A DNA stretch of 64,000 nucleotides from Chloroflexota bacterium (GTDB lineage Bacteria > Chloroflexota > Limnocylindria > Limnocylindrales > CSP1-4): the NCBI GenBank assembly GCA_919901745.1, contig CAKKPP010000008.1:27643-91642 (forward strand), given 5' to 3'. Positions within the stretch are counted from its first letter, which is position 1. Each line of letters begins with the position of its first letter. Under the pieces are notes generated by a model. The model saw only the letters and a list, made by a program, of their open reading frames with translations, had not been told where the DNA came from and did not search any database. The position numbers and the translations under genes were made by a program. This document shows positions 35,552 to 44,475 of the stretch, piece by piece.

Positions 35552-35982
35552 CGACTCACGACCACCATCGTACGGCCGACATCGGCCCCGACCGCGGACC
35601 TTCCACGGCCCCGGCGTCCGCTCGACGACCGCGATGGCTCCTCCCGGCCCTGCTCGTCGCGATCACCGCCATGGCGCTCGTCGCTGCCGGAATCGTGCCC
35701 CTTTCCAGCGCCCTCTACGCCGGCCTCTTCGGGGGCATGCTCCTCATGCACGCGGGCGGGCACGGCGGGCACGGCGCGCACGGCGGGCACGGCGGGCACG
35801 GCGGGCACGGCGCGGCCGATGCCCCGTCCCCCCCGCCGGCGCGAGATCTCAGCCTCGCCTCACCTGGCTCTCAGACCGCTCGATCACGCTCCAACCGTGG
35901 GCTCGATGAGGGAGCTCCAACCGACGAACACGGAGTCGAGCGAACCGACCATGACAACGAGGGTATCCATGGGTGCCACTGA
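35548..35982 (+). CDS. His/Gly-repeat membrane protein
   Basis: A 144-residue protein with one or two helices ([36 protein letters not shown]) followed by the repeat [17 protein letters not shown] encoded by 9-bp DNA repeats, and a low-complexity tail. His-rich loops of this kind chelate Cu, Zn or Ni. It overlaps Lgt (4 bp) and the start of the ATPase, so the C-terminal tail may be an expendable extension. No named family. Confidence 0.65.
   Translation: MTTHDHHRTADIGPDRGPSTAPASARRPRWLLPALLVAITAMALVAAGIVPLSSALYAGLFGGMLLMHAGGHGGHGAHGGHGGHGGHGAADAPSPPPARDLSLASPGSQTARSRSNRGLDEGAPTDEHGVERTDHDNEGIHGCH
35754..35816 (+). repeat. 9-bp tandem repeats encoding Gly-His-Gly units
   Basis: Seven or so copies of GGGCACGGC (some as GCGCACGGC) in a row within the His-rich gene. 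Such repeats change in number by slippage without shifting frame, so the number of metal-binding His may vary between strains. Confidence 0.85.
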
Positions 35983-38080
35983 CTTCGCGGGAGCGCCGCC
36001 ACGTGGTGCGACGGGATCCTCGTCCCCCGCGACCCTTGCCCAACCGACGAACTCGGCGGCGACCGATCGCCAGGCCGAGTACCGCTCGCTCATGCGCAAG
36101 TGGTGGTTCGGGGCGGCGGTGGGCGCACCGACGATGGTCCTGTCCTACCCGTGGCTGATCCCCGGGCTGCGCGACGTGTTTCCGCGCGGCAGCGAGCAGC
36201 TGTGGTGGCTGTGGGTCGCGATGGGCATCGCATCGCTGGCCGTGATCGCCTATTCGGGCAACCAGTTCTTCACGGGGGCCTGGGAGGCGCTCCGGCACCG
36301 CTCGGCGAACATGCACACGCTCATCGCGATCGGGACCGGCACGGCCTGGGTCTACTCGACCGTCGCCCTCCTCGTTCCGCAGCTCTTCCCGTCGGCCGAG
36401 ATGGCCGACGTGTACTACGACGTCACGGTGGTCGTGACCGCCCTCGTCGTCCTGGGCATGGCGATGGAGGTCAAGGCTCGGGGCCGGACATCCGAGGCGA
36501 TCGAGAAGCTCATTGGGCTTCAGCCCAGGACCGCCCGCGTCGTTCGCGACGGAGCGGAAACCGAGATTCCCATCGAGGGGGTGGTGGTCGGCGACATCGT
36601 CGTCGTGCGGCCCGGTGCGAAGATCCCGGTCGACGGCATGGTGGTCCTGGGTGCCTCGGCCGTCGACGAATCGATGATCACCGGCGAGTCGATGCCGGTC
36701 GCGAAGGGTCCCGACGACGAGGTCATCGGAGCGACAATGAACACGACCGGAAGTCTCCGCTTCCGGGCAACGAAGGTCGGCGCCGACACCGCCCTGGCGA
36801 CGATCGTCCGGATGGTCGGCGACGCCCAGGCGTCCCGGGTGCCGATCCAGCGGATCGTCGACGTGGTGTCCAGCTACTTCACGCCGGCCGTCGTCATCCT
36901 CTCGATCCTGGGCTTCGTCATCTGGTATGACGTCGGCCCGGCACCCGCCTTCACCTACGCGACGATCGTCGCGGTGACCACGCTGATCATCGCCTGCCCG
37001 TGCGCGCTCGGGATGGCGACACCGATGTCGCTCACGACCGGCGTCGGCCTCGCGGCCGGCCACGGCATCCTCATCCGCTCCGGCGACGCCCTCCAGGCGG
37101 CCAAGAAGATTGACACGGTCGTCCTCGACAAGACGGGCACGATCACGGTCGGAAAGCCCGCCGTCACCGACGTCGTTGCGGCCGACGGGTTCGAGGTCGA
37201 CGCGATCCTGGCCCTTGCGGCGGCGGCCGAGCGCGACTCGGAGCATCCGCTTGCCGCCGCGATCGTCGACGGGGCCGCCGAGCGCGGACTCAGCCCACCC
37301 GAAGCATCCCGGTTCGAGGCCGTCCCGGGCCATGGCATCCGAGCGTGGCTCGGCGAGCGAAGGGTCCTCGTCGGCAAGCGCGCCTTCCTCGAGGCGGGCG
37401 GCGTCAAGGCCGCTGTCCTTGAGGCCGAGGCCGCGCGCCTGGCCGACGAGGGCAAGACCCCGGTCTACGTCGCCCTCGACGACCGGGTCGCCGGTCTCGT
37501 GGCGATCGCGGATCCGGTCAAGGACGACTCGGCGGCAGCGATCGCGGCACTGCGCAGGCTCGGCCTGCAGGTCGTCATGATCACCGGCGACAACCGCCGA
37601 ACCGCCGATGCGATCGCCCGCCGGGTCGGGGTGGATCGCGTGCTGGCCGAGGTCCTGCCGCAGGACAAGGCCCACGAGGTTCGCACGCTCCAGCTCGAAG
37701 GCCGAACCGTGGCCATGGTCGGCGACGGCATCAACGACGCGCCCGCCCTTGCCCAGGCCGACGTGGGCTTCGCGATCGGAACCGGAACGGACGTCGCGAT
37801 CGAGGCCTCGGACGTGACGCTGATCTCGGGAAGCCTGCGTGGGGTCGTCTCGGCGATCGCGATCAGCCGGGCGACGATGCGCAACGTCCACGAGAACCTG
37901 TTCGGCGCGTTCGTCTACAACGGCCTCGGGCTGCCGGTGGCGCTCGGCGTCCTGTATCCCTTCGTCGGCCTGTTGCTCAGTCCGATCCTGGCCGCGCTGG
38001 CGATGTCGTTCAGCTCGGTCACCGTCATCAGCAATGCCAACCGCCTCAAGCGGTTCCGGCTCAAGGAGGTGGCCTCGTGA
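35969..38080 (+). CDS. Cu(I)-exporting P1B-1 ATPase without N-terminal metal-binding domain
   Basis: A 703-residue CopA/CopB-type ATPase with eight helices. Motifs: TGES ([10 protein letters not shown]), [13 protein letters not shown] (CPC in helix 6), [10 protein letters not shown] phosphorylation site, SEHPLA, GDNRRT and [24 protein letters not shown] and [12 protein letters not shown] in the last helices are the P1B-1 Cu(I) signature. There is no HMA or YHS domain; the first 45 residues are a low-complexity Ala/Thr/Ser tail. ATG 35969 (GAGGG 5 nt upstream) is preferred over 35951. Flanked by cupredoxin and YHS-like genes. Confidence 0.92.
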   Translation: MGATDFAGAPPRGATGSSSPATLAQPTNSAATDRQAEYRSLMRKWWFGAAVGAPTMVLSYPWLIPGLRDVFPRGSEQLWWLWVAMGIASLAVIAYSGNQFFTGAWEALRHRSANMHTLIAIGTGTAWVYSTVALLVPQLFPSAEMADVYYDVTVVVTALVVLGMAMEVKARGRTSEAIEKLIGLQPRTARVVRDGAETEIPIEGVVVGDIVVVRPGAKIPVDGMVVLGASAVDESMITGESMPVAKGPDDEVIGATMNTTGSLRFRATKVGADTALATIVRMVGDAQASRVPIQRIVDVVSSYFTPAVVILSILGFVIWYDVGPAPAFTYATIVAVTTLIIACPCALGMATPMSLTTGVGLAAGHGILIRSGDALQAAKKIDTVVLDKTGTITVGKPAVTDVVAADGFEVDAILALAAAAERDSEHPLAAAIVDGAAERGLSPPEASRFEAVPGHGIRAWLGERRVLVGKRAFLEAGGVKAAVLEAEAARLADEGKTPVYVALDDRVAGLVAIADPVKDDSAAAIAALRRLGLQVVMITGDNRRTADAIARRVGVDRVLAEVLPQDKAHEVRTLQLEGRTVAMVGDGINDAPALAQADVGFAIGTGTDVAIEASDVTLISGSLRGVVSAIAISRATMRNVHENLFGAFVYNGLGLPVALGVLYPFVGLLLSPILAALAMSFSSVTVISNANRLKRFRLKEVAS

Positions 38081-38460
38081 CTCCCGATCAGATCCTCGTC
38101 ACGGTGGGCGGCCTCGCGGCCGCCGCCGGCGTCGCCTGGTTCTTCTGGTTCAAGCGGAGTCCCGGCGTCCGCGCGTCCACGGTCTCCGACGGCTACCAGG
38201 AGGTGATGATCCTGGTCAAGGGCGGCTACACGCCGGACACCATCCGGGTTGCCGCCGGGCGCCCGGTCCGTCTCCTGTTCCGGCGCGAGGAGACGGCGGC
38301 CTGCTCGGAGCAGGTCGTCCTGCCCGATTTCGGCAAGTCCGCGCCGTTACCGACCGGAACCGTCGTTCCGATCGAGTTCATGCCCGGGGAGCCCGGTGAG
38401 CACGAGTTCACGTGCCAGATGGGGATGCTCCGCGGACGGATCCTGGTGGAGGCTGTGTGA
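38077..38460 (+). CDS. Cupredoxin-like protein with N-terminal helix
   Basis: A 127-residue protein: one helix (residues 5-24) then [35 protein letters not shown] and [18 protein letters not shown]. Same Cys/Cys/Met cupredoxin variant as the 34194 gene. It overlaps the ATPase stop by 4 bp, so it probably receives or delivers copper at the outer face of the pump. Confidence 0.85.
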   Translation: MTPDQILVTVGGLAAAAGVAWFFWFKRSPGVRASTVSDGYQEVMILVKGGYTPDTIRVAAGRPVRLLFRREETAACSEQVVLPDFGKSAPLPTGTVVPIEFMPGEPGEHEFTCQMGMLRGRILVEAV

Positions 38461-38717
38461 TGACGTTCGTGAATGATCTTGTCGTCCTCGATCCCCGCGC
38501 TGGCGGAGCGGCGAGTTGCATCGTGTGCGGCAACGACATCGCCCCCGGCGAGGGCGTCACGGCCCGCTACGAGGACCGCACCCTGCGGTTCAAGTGCCCG
38601 GGCTGCCTGGCCCGCTTCGAGGCGGACCCCGAGCGGTTCCTCACGGGCGCCGAGGCCGGATGCTGCGGGAACGGGCACGACCATTCGCCGGACAGCGAGT
38701 GGGCCTGCGACCGGTGA
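38460..38717 (+). CDS. Cys-rich YHS/TRASH-like small protein
   Basis: An 85-residue soluble protein: CIVCGNDIAPGEGVTARYED, RFKCPGCLARFEADPERFL and the end GCCGNGHDHSPDS. It has seven Cys and a DPERF block typical of YHS domains, arranged as a zinc-finger or Cu chaperone. Last gene of the ATPase operon (1-bp overlap). A 7-bp stem (38738-38771) follows, without a T-run. Confidence 0.78.
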   Translation: MTFVNDLVVLDPRAGGAASCIVCGNDIAPGEGVTARYEDRTLRFKCPGCLARFEADPERFLTGAEAGCCGNGHDHSPDSEWACDR

Positions 38718-38792
38718 ACCGCGCGCGCCAGCTCGAGCACGGGCTGTAACTCGACCCGGGCCGGGCCCGTGGTGCGCCGGCCAGCGCCTGGG

Positions 38793-41159
38793 TCAGTGCG
38801 CCAGGTAGCCGGCGAGCGCAGCCTCGACGCTGCCCGAGACCACCGACAGGCCGCCCAGGATGACGATCCGTCCCGGCGCGAGCCGAGCCAGTTCAGCCGC
38901 GACGGCGGGCGGAATCGAGCCGCCCGGAATGAGCAGCATCGGGCCAGGGCCCATGGCCGCGACGACGGCGCCGGCGAGCGCATCGGGGAACTTCATCCCG
39001 GTCGCGACGTAGACGACGGGAATCCCCTGGGCAAACGACGCCGCGCTGATCGCGGCCGACGTGTCGTAGCGGTTGGCGCCCGCAAGCCGGGTCACGCCGC
39101 CGCCGGTGTAGCCGGCGAGCGCCCCCTCCACCTCGCTCGAAATCACCGAGGGACCGCCGAGGAGGACGATCCGTCCCGGCGCGAGGCGCGTGAGTTCTGC
39201 GGCGACGGCCGGCGGAATGGAGGCGCCGGGGACAAGGAGCATCGGGCCCGGTGTGATCGCCGCGACAACCGCGCCGGCGAGCGCGTCGGGGAACTTGAGT
39301 CCCGTCGCGATGTACGCGACCGGAACGCCCGGAGCGAAGGTTGCAGCGCTGACTGCCGCGGCCGTCTGGTAGCGGTCGGCGCCCGAGATCCGGGTCACGC
39401 CGCCGCCGGTGTAGCCGGCCAGCGCCGCGGCCACGCCGTCCGAGACGACCGACGGTCCGCCGAGCACGACGATCCGTCCCGGCGCGAGGCGCGTGAGCTC
39501 TGCGGCCACGACGGGTGGGATCGAGCCGCTCGGGACCAGCAGCATCGGCCCGGTGCCGATCGCCGCGACGACCGCGCCGGCGAGCGCGTCGGGGAAGTTG
39601 GTACCGGTCGCGACGTACGCCACCGGCACGCCCGGGGCGAAGCTTGCGGCACTGATCGCGGCCGCGGTGTGGTACCGGTCGGCGCCCGAGATCCGGGTCA
39701 CGGTGCCGATGAGACCCGGGACCCACGTGACGGCGGACGAGACGGTGGGCGCGGCCGGTCCGCCGAGTCCGGCGAGGTCGGCGACACCACCGGCGGCGAG
39801 CGTCAGCTCGACCGTCCCCGCGGTTGGGGCATCGGCGGTCAGGTTCACCCGGTAGATCGACGCCGATCCAGTGATGCTCGCGACGCTCCATCCTGTCGAG
39901 GTCCCGGTGATCGCGATCGCCTCCGCGGCGAGGCCGGTTACCGGCTCACTGAAGACGACACCGAACGAGACCGACGTACCCATCGTCGGCGACACCGTGA
40001 TCGGGGCCATCGAGGCGACGGCCGGAGCGGTGGCATCGACGCCGGGACCGGTGTTCGTGGCGATCCGAGCCGCCACGGCCGAACGCAATGCCGGGAGGGT
40101 CGCGTAGAAGACCCCTCCGGGACAGGCCGTCGGGGTCAGGTCGCGATGCCCGACGATGTTCGGGAACGTTCGTTGGGCGCCGGTGGTCGGATGGACGTAG
40201 GTGGAGGCGCCCAGGGGGTCGATGCCGTAGCGTTCGGTGGCCCAGGCCACCAGCTTCTCGAGCGAGGCGCGCGCCGCGGGCGTGATGTCGCTGTTGCTGT
40301 ACGTGCCCATCATCACGATGCCCAGGACGCCCGAGTTGTAGGCAAGCACATGGGCGCCGGTGACGAGCCGGCCGGTCAGGTCTTCACCGGTGGGCGTCTC
40401 ACCCGGCGCGTATTCGCGCGAGTAGCGTCCCTCGTAGATTTGCCCGGCGTTATCGATCAGGTAGTTGTAGCCCATGTCGCTCCACTCTTTGGTGATCGCG
40501 TCGTAGTGCATGATCGAGCGGACGGTGGCGGCCGGATTCGGGTCGTAGTTGGGTCCCGCCGTGTGGTGGATGACGACTTTCTGGACGTTCTGGAAGACGC
40601 GCGGCCAGAGTTCCAGGCCCTGGCTGTCATAGCGATAGGACTCGTTGGCGCCCCAGGCGGCGCGCGAGATCACCGCGGGCTGTCCGGTCGATGACTTGGC
40701 GATCGAGCCCGTGGAGACGACGGCCGGCTCGTCGACCTGGCTGTCGAGGGTGACGACTGTGACGTCGGCCAGCGCTCGATCGGAGGTCACGCGGACGAAT
40801 CGGGCACCATCGGCCACGAGGACGTTGCCGTACGTTTCGGTGCTCCCGGCACGATCCCCTACTTCGTCGTGGTCCACCTCGGTGGCCGCCCCGAAGCTTT
40901 GCGCGTCCTGGCTGAACGCCACGGTGACGAGCGCATCCGGTACGCCCGGCCAGTGCAGGGCAACGTGCGACGCGGCGAAGGGCAGGGCGACAATCTCCTC
41001 GCCATCCACCGAGATGCGGACGTCGCCGGCCGTGACCGGGATCGGCCCTCCTGTCTCGACAGGGGCGAACGGCGCCGCCACCAGCGCCAGGACTGCGATG
41101 TGGATGGCAACGAGAAGCGACACGCCGGCGCGGCGGGTCGGAGAAGTGAGGTTCTGCAC
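38793..41159 (-). CDS. Secreted N-acetylmuramoyl-L-alanine amidase with three CWB2 repeats
   Basis: A 788-residue exported enzyme. GTG 41159 gives a signal peptide (RAGVSLLVAIHIAVLALVAA). Residues 120-400 form an Amidase_2/PGRP domain: ISRAAWGANESYRYDSQ, KVVIHHTAGPNYD (zinc His), MGYNYLIDNAGQIYEGRY, VGHRDLTPTACPGG (second His and Cys). Then an Ig-like domain and three tandem 101-residue cell-wall-binding repeats (PF04122 type), each with VTRxxGAxRYxTAAAxSA and LAPGRIVxLGG. It cleaves peptidoglycan stems at the cell surface and is anchored by wall polymers. Confidence 0.9.
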   Translation of the reverse strand: MQNLTSPTRRAGVSLLVAIHIAVLALVAAPFAPVETGGPIPVTAGDVRISVDGEEIVALPFAASHVALHWPGVPDALVTVAFSQDAQSFGAATEVDHDEVGDRAGSTETYGNVLVADGARFVRVTSDRALADVTVVTLDSQVDEPAVVSTGSIAKSSTGQPAVISRAAWGANESYRYDSQGLELWPRVFQNVQKVVIHHTAGPNYDPNPAATVRSIMHYDAITKEWSDMGYNYLIDNAGQIYEGRYSREYAPGETPTGEDLTGRLVTGAHVLAYNSGVLGIVMMGTYSNSDITPAARASLEKLVAWATERYGIDPLGASTYVHPTTGAQRTFPNIVGHRDLTPTACPGGVFYATLPALRSAVAARIATNTGPGVDATAPAVASMAPITVSPTMGTSVSFGVVFSEPVTGLAAEAIAITGTSTGWSVASITGSASIYRVNLTADAPTAGTVELTLAAGGVADLAGLGGPAAPTVSSAVTWVPGLIGTVTRISGADRYHTAAAISAASFAPGVPVAYVATGTNFPDALAGAVVAAIGTGPMLLVPSGSIPPVVAAELTRLAPGRIVVLGGPSVVSDGVAAALAGYTGGGVTRISGADRYQTAAAVSAATFAPGVPVAYIATGLKFPDALAGAVVAAITPGPMLLVPGASIPPAVAAELTRLAPGRIVLLGGPSVISSEVEGALAGYTGGGVTRLAGANRYDTSAAISAASFAQGIPVVYVATGMKFPDALAGAVVAAMGPGPMLLIPGGSIPPAVAAELARLAPGRIVILGGLSVVSGSVEAALAGYLAH
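38796..39701 (-). repeat. Three 303-bp tandem repeats (CWB2 modules)
   Basis: Equivalent positions (e.g. the GCGCCCG start of each unit near 39076, 39379 and 39682) are exactly 303 bp apart. The three units are highly similar at DNA level, indicating recent internal duplication or gene conversion. Confidence 0.85.
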
Positions 41160-41321
41160 GGTGTGATGGTGCCACGCGAGTTGCGCGCGACGCGATGGCC
41201 CAATCGTCGGTGCGGCGGCGACAGAGGGGCTATGCGTGCCTCGTCCCCTGCCGCATCCCGTGCCCCGGTCACGGACCCCGACGTAAGCCGGCCCCGCCCC
41301 CCGGCCCCGGTCCATCGGTTC

Positions 41322-41479
41322 TTCTCATACGGTCGTCCGGGGAACGTTATCCACGATCTGGGCCTTCCGACCGTGCCTCGCGTGCCGTTCGACGACCGTT
41401 CCACGCACGAATCGGGGCTGCGATGGCCCTGATTGGCGCCTCGGGCATGGATAACGTTCCCCCCATGGTCGTATGAGAA
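41322..41479. mobile_element. 158-bp MITE-like element with 32-bp terminal inverted repeats
   Basis: Left end 41322-41353 and right end 41448-41479 are inverted copies: outer 10 bp TTCTCATACG and inner 15 bp GGGGAACGTTATCCA are identical; five mismatches lie in the 7 bp between (27 of 32 match). The 94-bp core has no gene. No target-site duplication is clear, so a miniature transposable element or a large hairpin-forming palindromic unit are both possible. The rest of the gap 41160-41522 shows nothing. Confidence 0.7.
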
Positions 41480-41522
41480 ACGCTGGGCGGCGATCGCACT
41501 TCTTCATGGCCGACCACGAGGT

Positions 41523-42965
41523 CTAGGCGACGCGCCACACCCTCCACAGGGCCGTCGGGTCGCTGAGCGGGTCGCCGTGGACGAGGAAGAAGTCCGCCCG
41601 TCCGCCCTCCCGGATCACGCCGGCATCCGGCTCTCCGAGCAGCTCTCCGCCGCGCCAGGTCGCCGCCGCGAGCGCCTCCCACGGCTCGAGGCCGGCCGCG
41701 ACGAGCGACTCGACCTCCCAGGCCAGCTGGTTCGCCCGGGACGAGCCGCCACCGAAGTCGGTCCCGGCCACGATCTTCACCCCGGCGTCGTGGGCGATGC
41801 GGACGCTCGCCTCGGCGTCGCGCAGCAGGCCCTCCGCGGAGCGTCGACCGGCCGCCGACGAAAACGGCGTCCGAAGGGCCGCCCGACCGATCGCCACGAA
41901 CGACCGAGGGACGGTGAGGGTGGACACGAGGAACGTCCCCTGGCTCGCCATCTGGCGTGCGATCGCCGCGTCCAGGCGGAACCCATGCTCGAGTGCATCC
42001 ACGCCGCCCGCGACCGCCGCCCGGGCCGGACCGATGCGCTGGACGTGGGCCGTCACGGTCGCGCCGCGCGCATGGACGGCATCGACGACCCGCCTGATCT
42101 CGGCCGCGCTCCAGGGTGAGACGTCCCGGTCGGGCGACTGGACGTAGAGCTTGATGAGGTCGGCCCCCTGGTCGAGCTGCCCGTTGGCCGCCGCCAGGAG
42201 CGCGTCGGCGTTGCGGACCTCGATCGCGTTGCCGCGCCGGAGGACCCCCGGTCGCGCCAGCCACGTCCCGGCGGCGCGGACATACGGACGATCGCGACGA
42301 CCGGCCCAGCGATCCCGGATCCCGAGCGCGAGCGCCCGGGTTCGACCGTCCACGGGATCCTCGACCGTGGCACTGCCGACGTCGCGGAACCAGCGGATTC
42401 CGGCCCGGAGGGCAAGCTCGCCGTTCTGCTCGGCCACCTCCAGCTGCCGCCGGGGAGCGGCAGCGATGTGGTCGAGCCAGTTCGCCCCGCCGGGAAGCGT
42501 GATGTGGCTGTGACCGTCGACCATGCCCGGGACGATCGTCGCGCCGCTTGCATCGACGATCTCGAGGCCATCCCGCGGCCCTGGGTCCTCCTCGCCGTCG
42601 GCAGGACGGATCCAGGCGATCCGATCATCGTCCACGAGGATGCTGACGCCGTAACGGAGCTTCGCCGAACGGCCGTCGGCGAGGGCGGCGTCGCGGTAGA
42701 GGGCGCGTCCGGTCCGGGTCGTCGGCAGCGAGGGGGTGGGTGTGGCCGAGGGCGTGGGCGCGGGTGGCGCAGTCGTGGGCACCATGGTCGGGCTCGCCGT
42801 CGCGGCGCTGCTGCTCGCACTCGCGGTGGGGGCGCCGGTGGAAATCGCCGGCGCCGGCGAGCCGTCGTCGACGCCGCAGGCGATGAGCACGCTGCCCGCG
42901 GTCCCAAGCGCCGCGACCTCGAGGAAGCGCCGGCGGCTGATGGGGGACGGAGGATCGGTCGGCAT
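41523..42965 (-). CDS. Exported Tat-type lipoprotein amidohydrolase
   Basis: A 480-residue protein with a Tat signal (SRRRFLEVAALGTAG) ending in the lipobox VLIAC, then a Ser/Thr/Pro linker. The catalytic TIM barrel shows PGMVDGHSHITLPGG (HxH), GADLIKLYVQSPD (metal-bridging Lys), GATVTAHVQ and DALEHGF (two His) and VAGTDFGGGSS (Asp), a complete binuclear amidohydrolase set. It would hydrolyse a cyclic amide, imide or peptide outside the cell; substrate unknown. Start moved to ATG 42965, just before the twin Arg. Confidence 0.88.
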   Translation of the reverse strand: MPTDPPSPISRRRFLEVAALGTAGSVLIACGVDDGSPAPAISTGAPTASASSSAATASPTMVPTTAPPAPTPSATPTPSLPTTRTGRALYRDAALADGRSAKLRYGVSILVDDDRIAWIRPADGEEDPGPRDGLEIVDASGATIVPGMVDGHSHITLPGGANWLDHIAAAPRRQLEVAEQNGELALRAGIRWFRDVGSATVEDPVDGRTRALALGIRDRWAGRRDRPYVRAAGTWLARPGVLRRGNAIEVRNADALLAAANGQLDQGADLIKLYVQSPDRDVSPWSAAEIRRVVDAVHARGATVTAHVQRIGPARAAVAGGVDALEHGFRLDAAIARQMASQGTFLVSTLTVPRSFVAIGRAALRTPFSSAAGRRSAEGLLRDAEASVRIAHDAGVKIVAGTDFGGGSSRANQLAWEVESLVAAGLEPWEALAAATWRGGELLGEPDAGVIREGGRADFFLVHGDPLSDPTALWRVWRVA

Positions 42966-43166
42966 GCGTCGCTCGTGGTTGATCGCGATCGCGTCGATGC
43001 TACCAGCCACGCCCGGCGGTGCCTCCGGTCAAATCAATGGCGCGACGGTACCGTGGCGAGCTCGATCGTTCGCCGGATCGAGCCCAGCTCCGGACGGCCC
43101 ACAAGGTCGTGGCCCAGTACCGGGATCTCCGCACGGGTGGGTGTGCCAGCTTGACCTTGCCGTGTG

Positions 43167-43190
43167 ATACTTGAGGCATGGCTCAAGTAT
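43167..43190 (+). promoter_or_regulatory. SmtB/CadC-type operator centred on the start codon
   Basis: ATACTTGAG-GCATGG-CTCAAGTAT is a perfect 9-6-9 inverted repeat whose centre contains the ATG of the ArsR-family gene. GATACT (43166-43171) would be a -10 for a leaderless transcript. This is the expected shape of an ArsR/SmtB autoregulatory site. 43011-43166 shows nothing else. Confidence 0.8.
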
Positions 43191-43567
43191 TCGCCTCGGC
43201 CATCGATGTCGACCGGTGTGAGACCGAATGCCTCCATCCCGAGGCGGTCCGTCCCCTACTCGAAAGGTCGCTGGGGGTCGACGGTGCCGCGTCCGTCGGT
43301 TCGCTGTTCGCGACCCTCGCCGATCCGTCGCGCGCGAGGATCCTGCACCTGCTCGCGATCAGCGAGCGCGAATTGTGCGTTTGCGACATCGCCCTCGTGC
43401 TCGGCATGAGCGTCTCCGCCCTCTCGCACCAGCTCCGCCATCTCCGTGAGCGCGGGGCGGTGAGCCGGCGCAAGGCCGGCCGGATCGCGTACTACCGGCT
43501 CATCGACGACCACGTGCGCCGGCTCGTGCTCGACGCGGTGGCCCATGTCGCGGAGGGTCTGGCCTGA
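43178..43567 (+). CDS. CadC/SmtB-type ArsR-family metal repressor
   Basis: A 129-residue winged-helix repressor with both metal sites of CadC visible. The alpha3N Cd/Pb site has Cys in DRCETEC and ELCVCD (four Cys). The alpha5 Zn site has Asp and His in IDDH, then His and Glu in AHVAE at the correct 11- and 3-residue spacing. The recognition helix is MSVSALSHQLRHLRERG. It should release DNA on Cd, Pb or Zn and control the overlapping CDF transporter genes through the palindrome at its own start codon. Confidence 0.92.
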   Translation: MAQVFASAIDVDRCETECLHPEAVRPLLERSLGVDGAASVGSLFATLADPSRARILHLLAISERELCVCDIALVLGMSVSALSHQLRHLRERGAVSRRKAGRIAYYRLIDDHVRRLVLDAVAHVAEGLA

Positions 43568-44475
43568 TGCCGCACGCCCACGGGGGCGCGGCCGGCGGAA
43601 GCGCCGCTGCCGCCAGTCGCGGCCGACTCGTGACCGTCTTCGTCGTCACGCTGGGCGTGTTCGTCGTCGAACTCGTCGGCGGCATCGCCTCGAACAGCCT
43701 GGCGCTGATCGCCGACGCCGGGCACATGCTCACCGACGTCGCGGGGATCGGCCTTGCGCTCCTCGCGATCTGGTTCGGATCGCGACCGGCGAACGACGGT
43801 CGGACCTTCGGGTTTCTCCGGCTCGAGATCCTGGCCGCGGTCGTCAACGCGGTGCTGCTGTTCGGAGTCGCGGCGTTCGTGTTGATCGAGGCCTGGCGGC
43901 GGCTGTCCGCACCACCCGAGATCGCGTCGGGGCTGATGCTGGCGGTGGCCCTCCTGGGCCTGGCCGCGAACGGCGTCTCGCTCTATCTCCTGCGTGACGC
44001 CCAACGGCACAGTCTGAACATGCGCGGCGCGTATCTCGAGGTGCTGGGCGACTTCGCCGGGTCGGTTGCGGTGATTGTCGCCGCGATTGTCATCGGTGCG
44101 ACCGGCTGGACGGCGGCCGATGCGATCGCGTCGGCGCTGATCGGCCTGCTCATCATCCCGCGGACGTGGGGGCTTCTGCGCGAAGCAGTCGACGTTCTCC
44201 TCGAGGCCACCCCGAGGGGGATCGACCTCGACGACGTGCGCTCGCACATCCTCGGCGCGCCGGGGGTCGCGGACGTCCACGACCTGCACGCCTGGACGAT
44301 CACGTCCGGGATGAACGTCGTGTCGGCGCACGTGGTGCTCGCCGAGGGTGCAGAACCGCCGGCTGTGCTGGATGAGCTGTGCCGCTGCCTGACGGGTGAC
44401 TTCGACATCGAGCACTCGACGTTCCAGCTGGAGGCCCCCGACCGCCGCCGGCTCGAGCAGGCCCCGCATCCATGA
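43567..44475 (+). CDS. CzcD-type cation diffusion facilitator
   Basis: A 302-residue, six-helix transporter. Helix 2 site: LIADAGHMLTDVAGI (H-x3-D); helix 5 site: NMRGAYLEVLGDFAGS, with Glu in place of the first His of HxxxD. A cytoplasmic ferredoxin-like domain follows with VADVHDLHAWTI. It exports Zn/Cd/Co by proton exchange. Coupled by TGATG to the CadC-type repressor, so metal inducible. The E-x3-D variant may shift metal preference. Confidence 0.9.
   Translation: MPHAHGGAAGGSAAAASRGRLVTVFVVTLGVFVVELVGGIASNSLALIADAGHMLTDVAGIGLALLAIWFGSRPANDGRTFGFLRLEILAAVVNAVLLFGVAAFVLIEAWRRLSAPPEIASGLMLAVALLGLAANGVSLYLLRDAQRHSLNMRGAYLEVLGDFAGSVAVIVAAIVIGATGWTAADAIASALIGLLIIPRTWGLLREAVDVLLEATPRGIDLDDVRSHILGAPGVADVHDLHAWTITSGMNVVSAHVVLAEGAEPPAVLDELCRCLTGDFDIEHSTFQLEAPDRRRLEQAPHP

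Noticed and set aside
35849-37891. 680-codon minus-strand open frame opposite the copper ATPase
   Set aside because: All P-type ATPase motifs are on the plus strand; the minus frame has only Arg/Asp/Gly-rich sequence.
38769-40694. 641-codon plus-strand frame opposite the amidase
   Set aside because: Repetitive Arg/Gly/Asp content mirrors the CWB2 repeats on the other strand.
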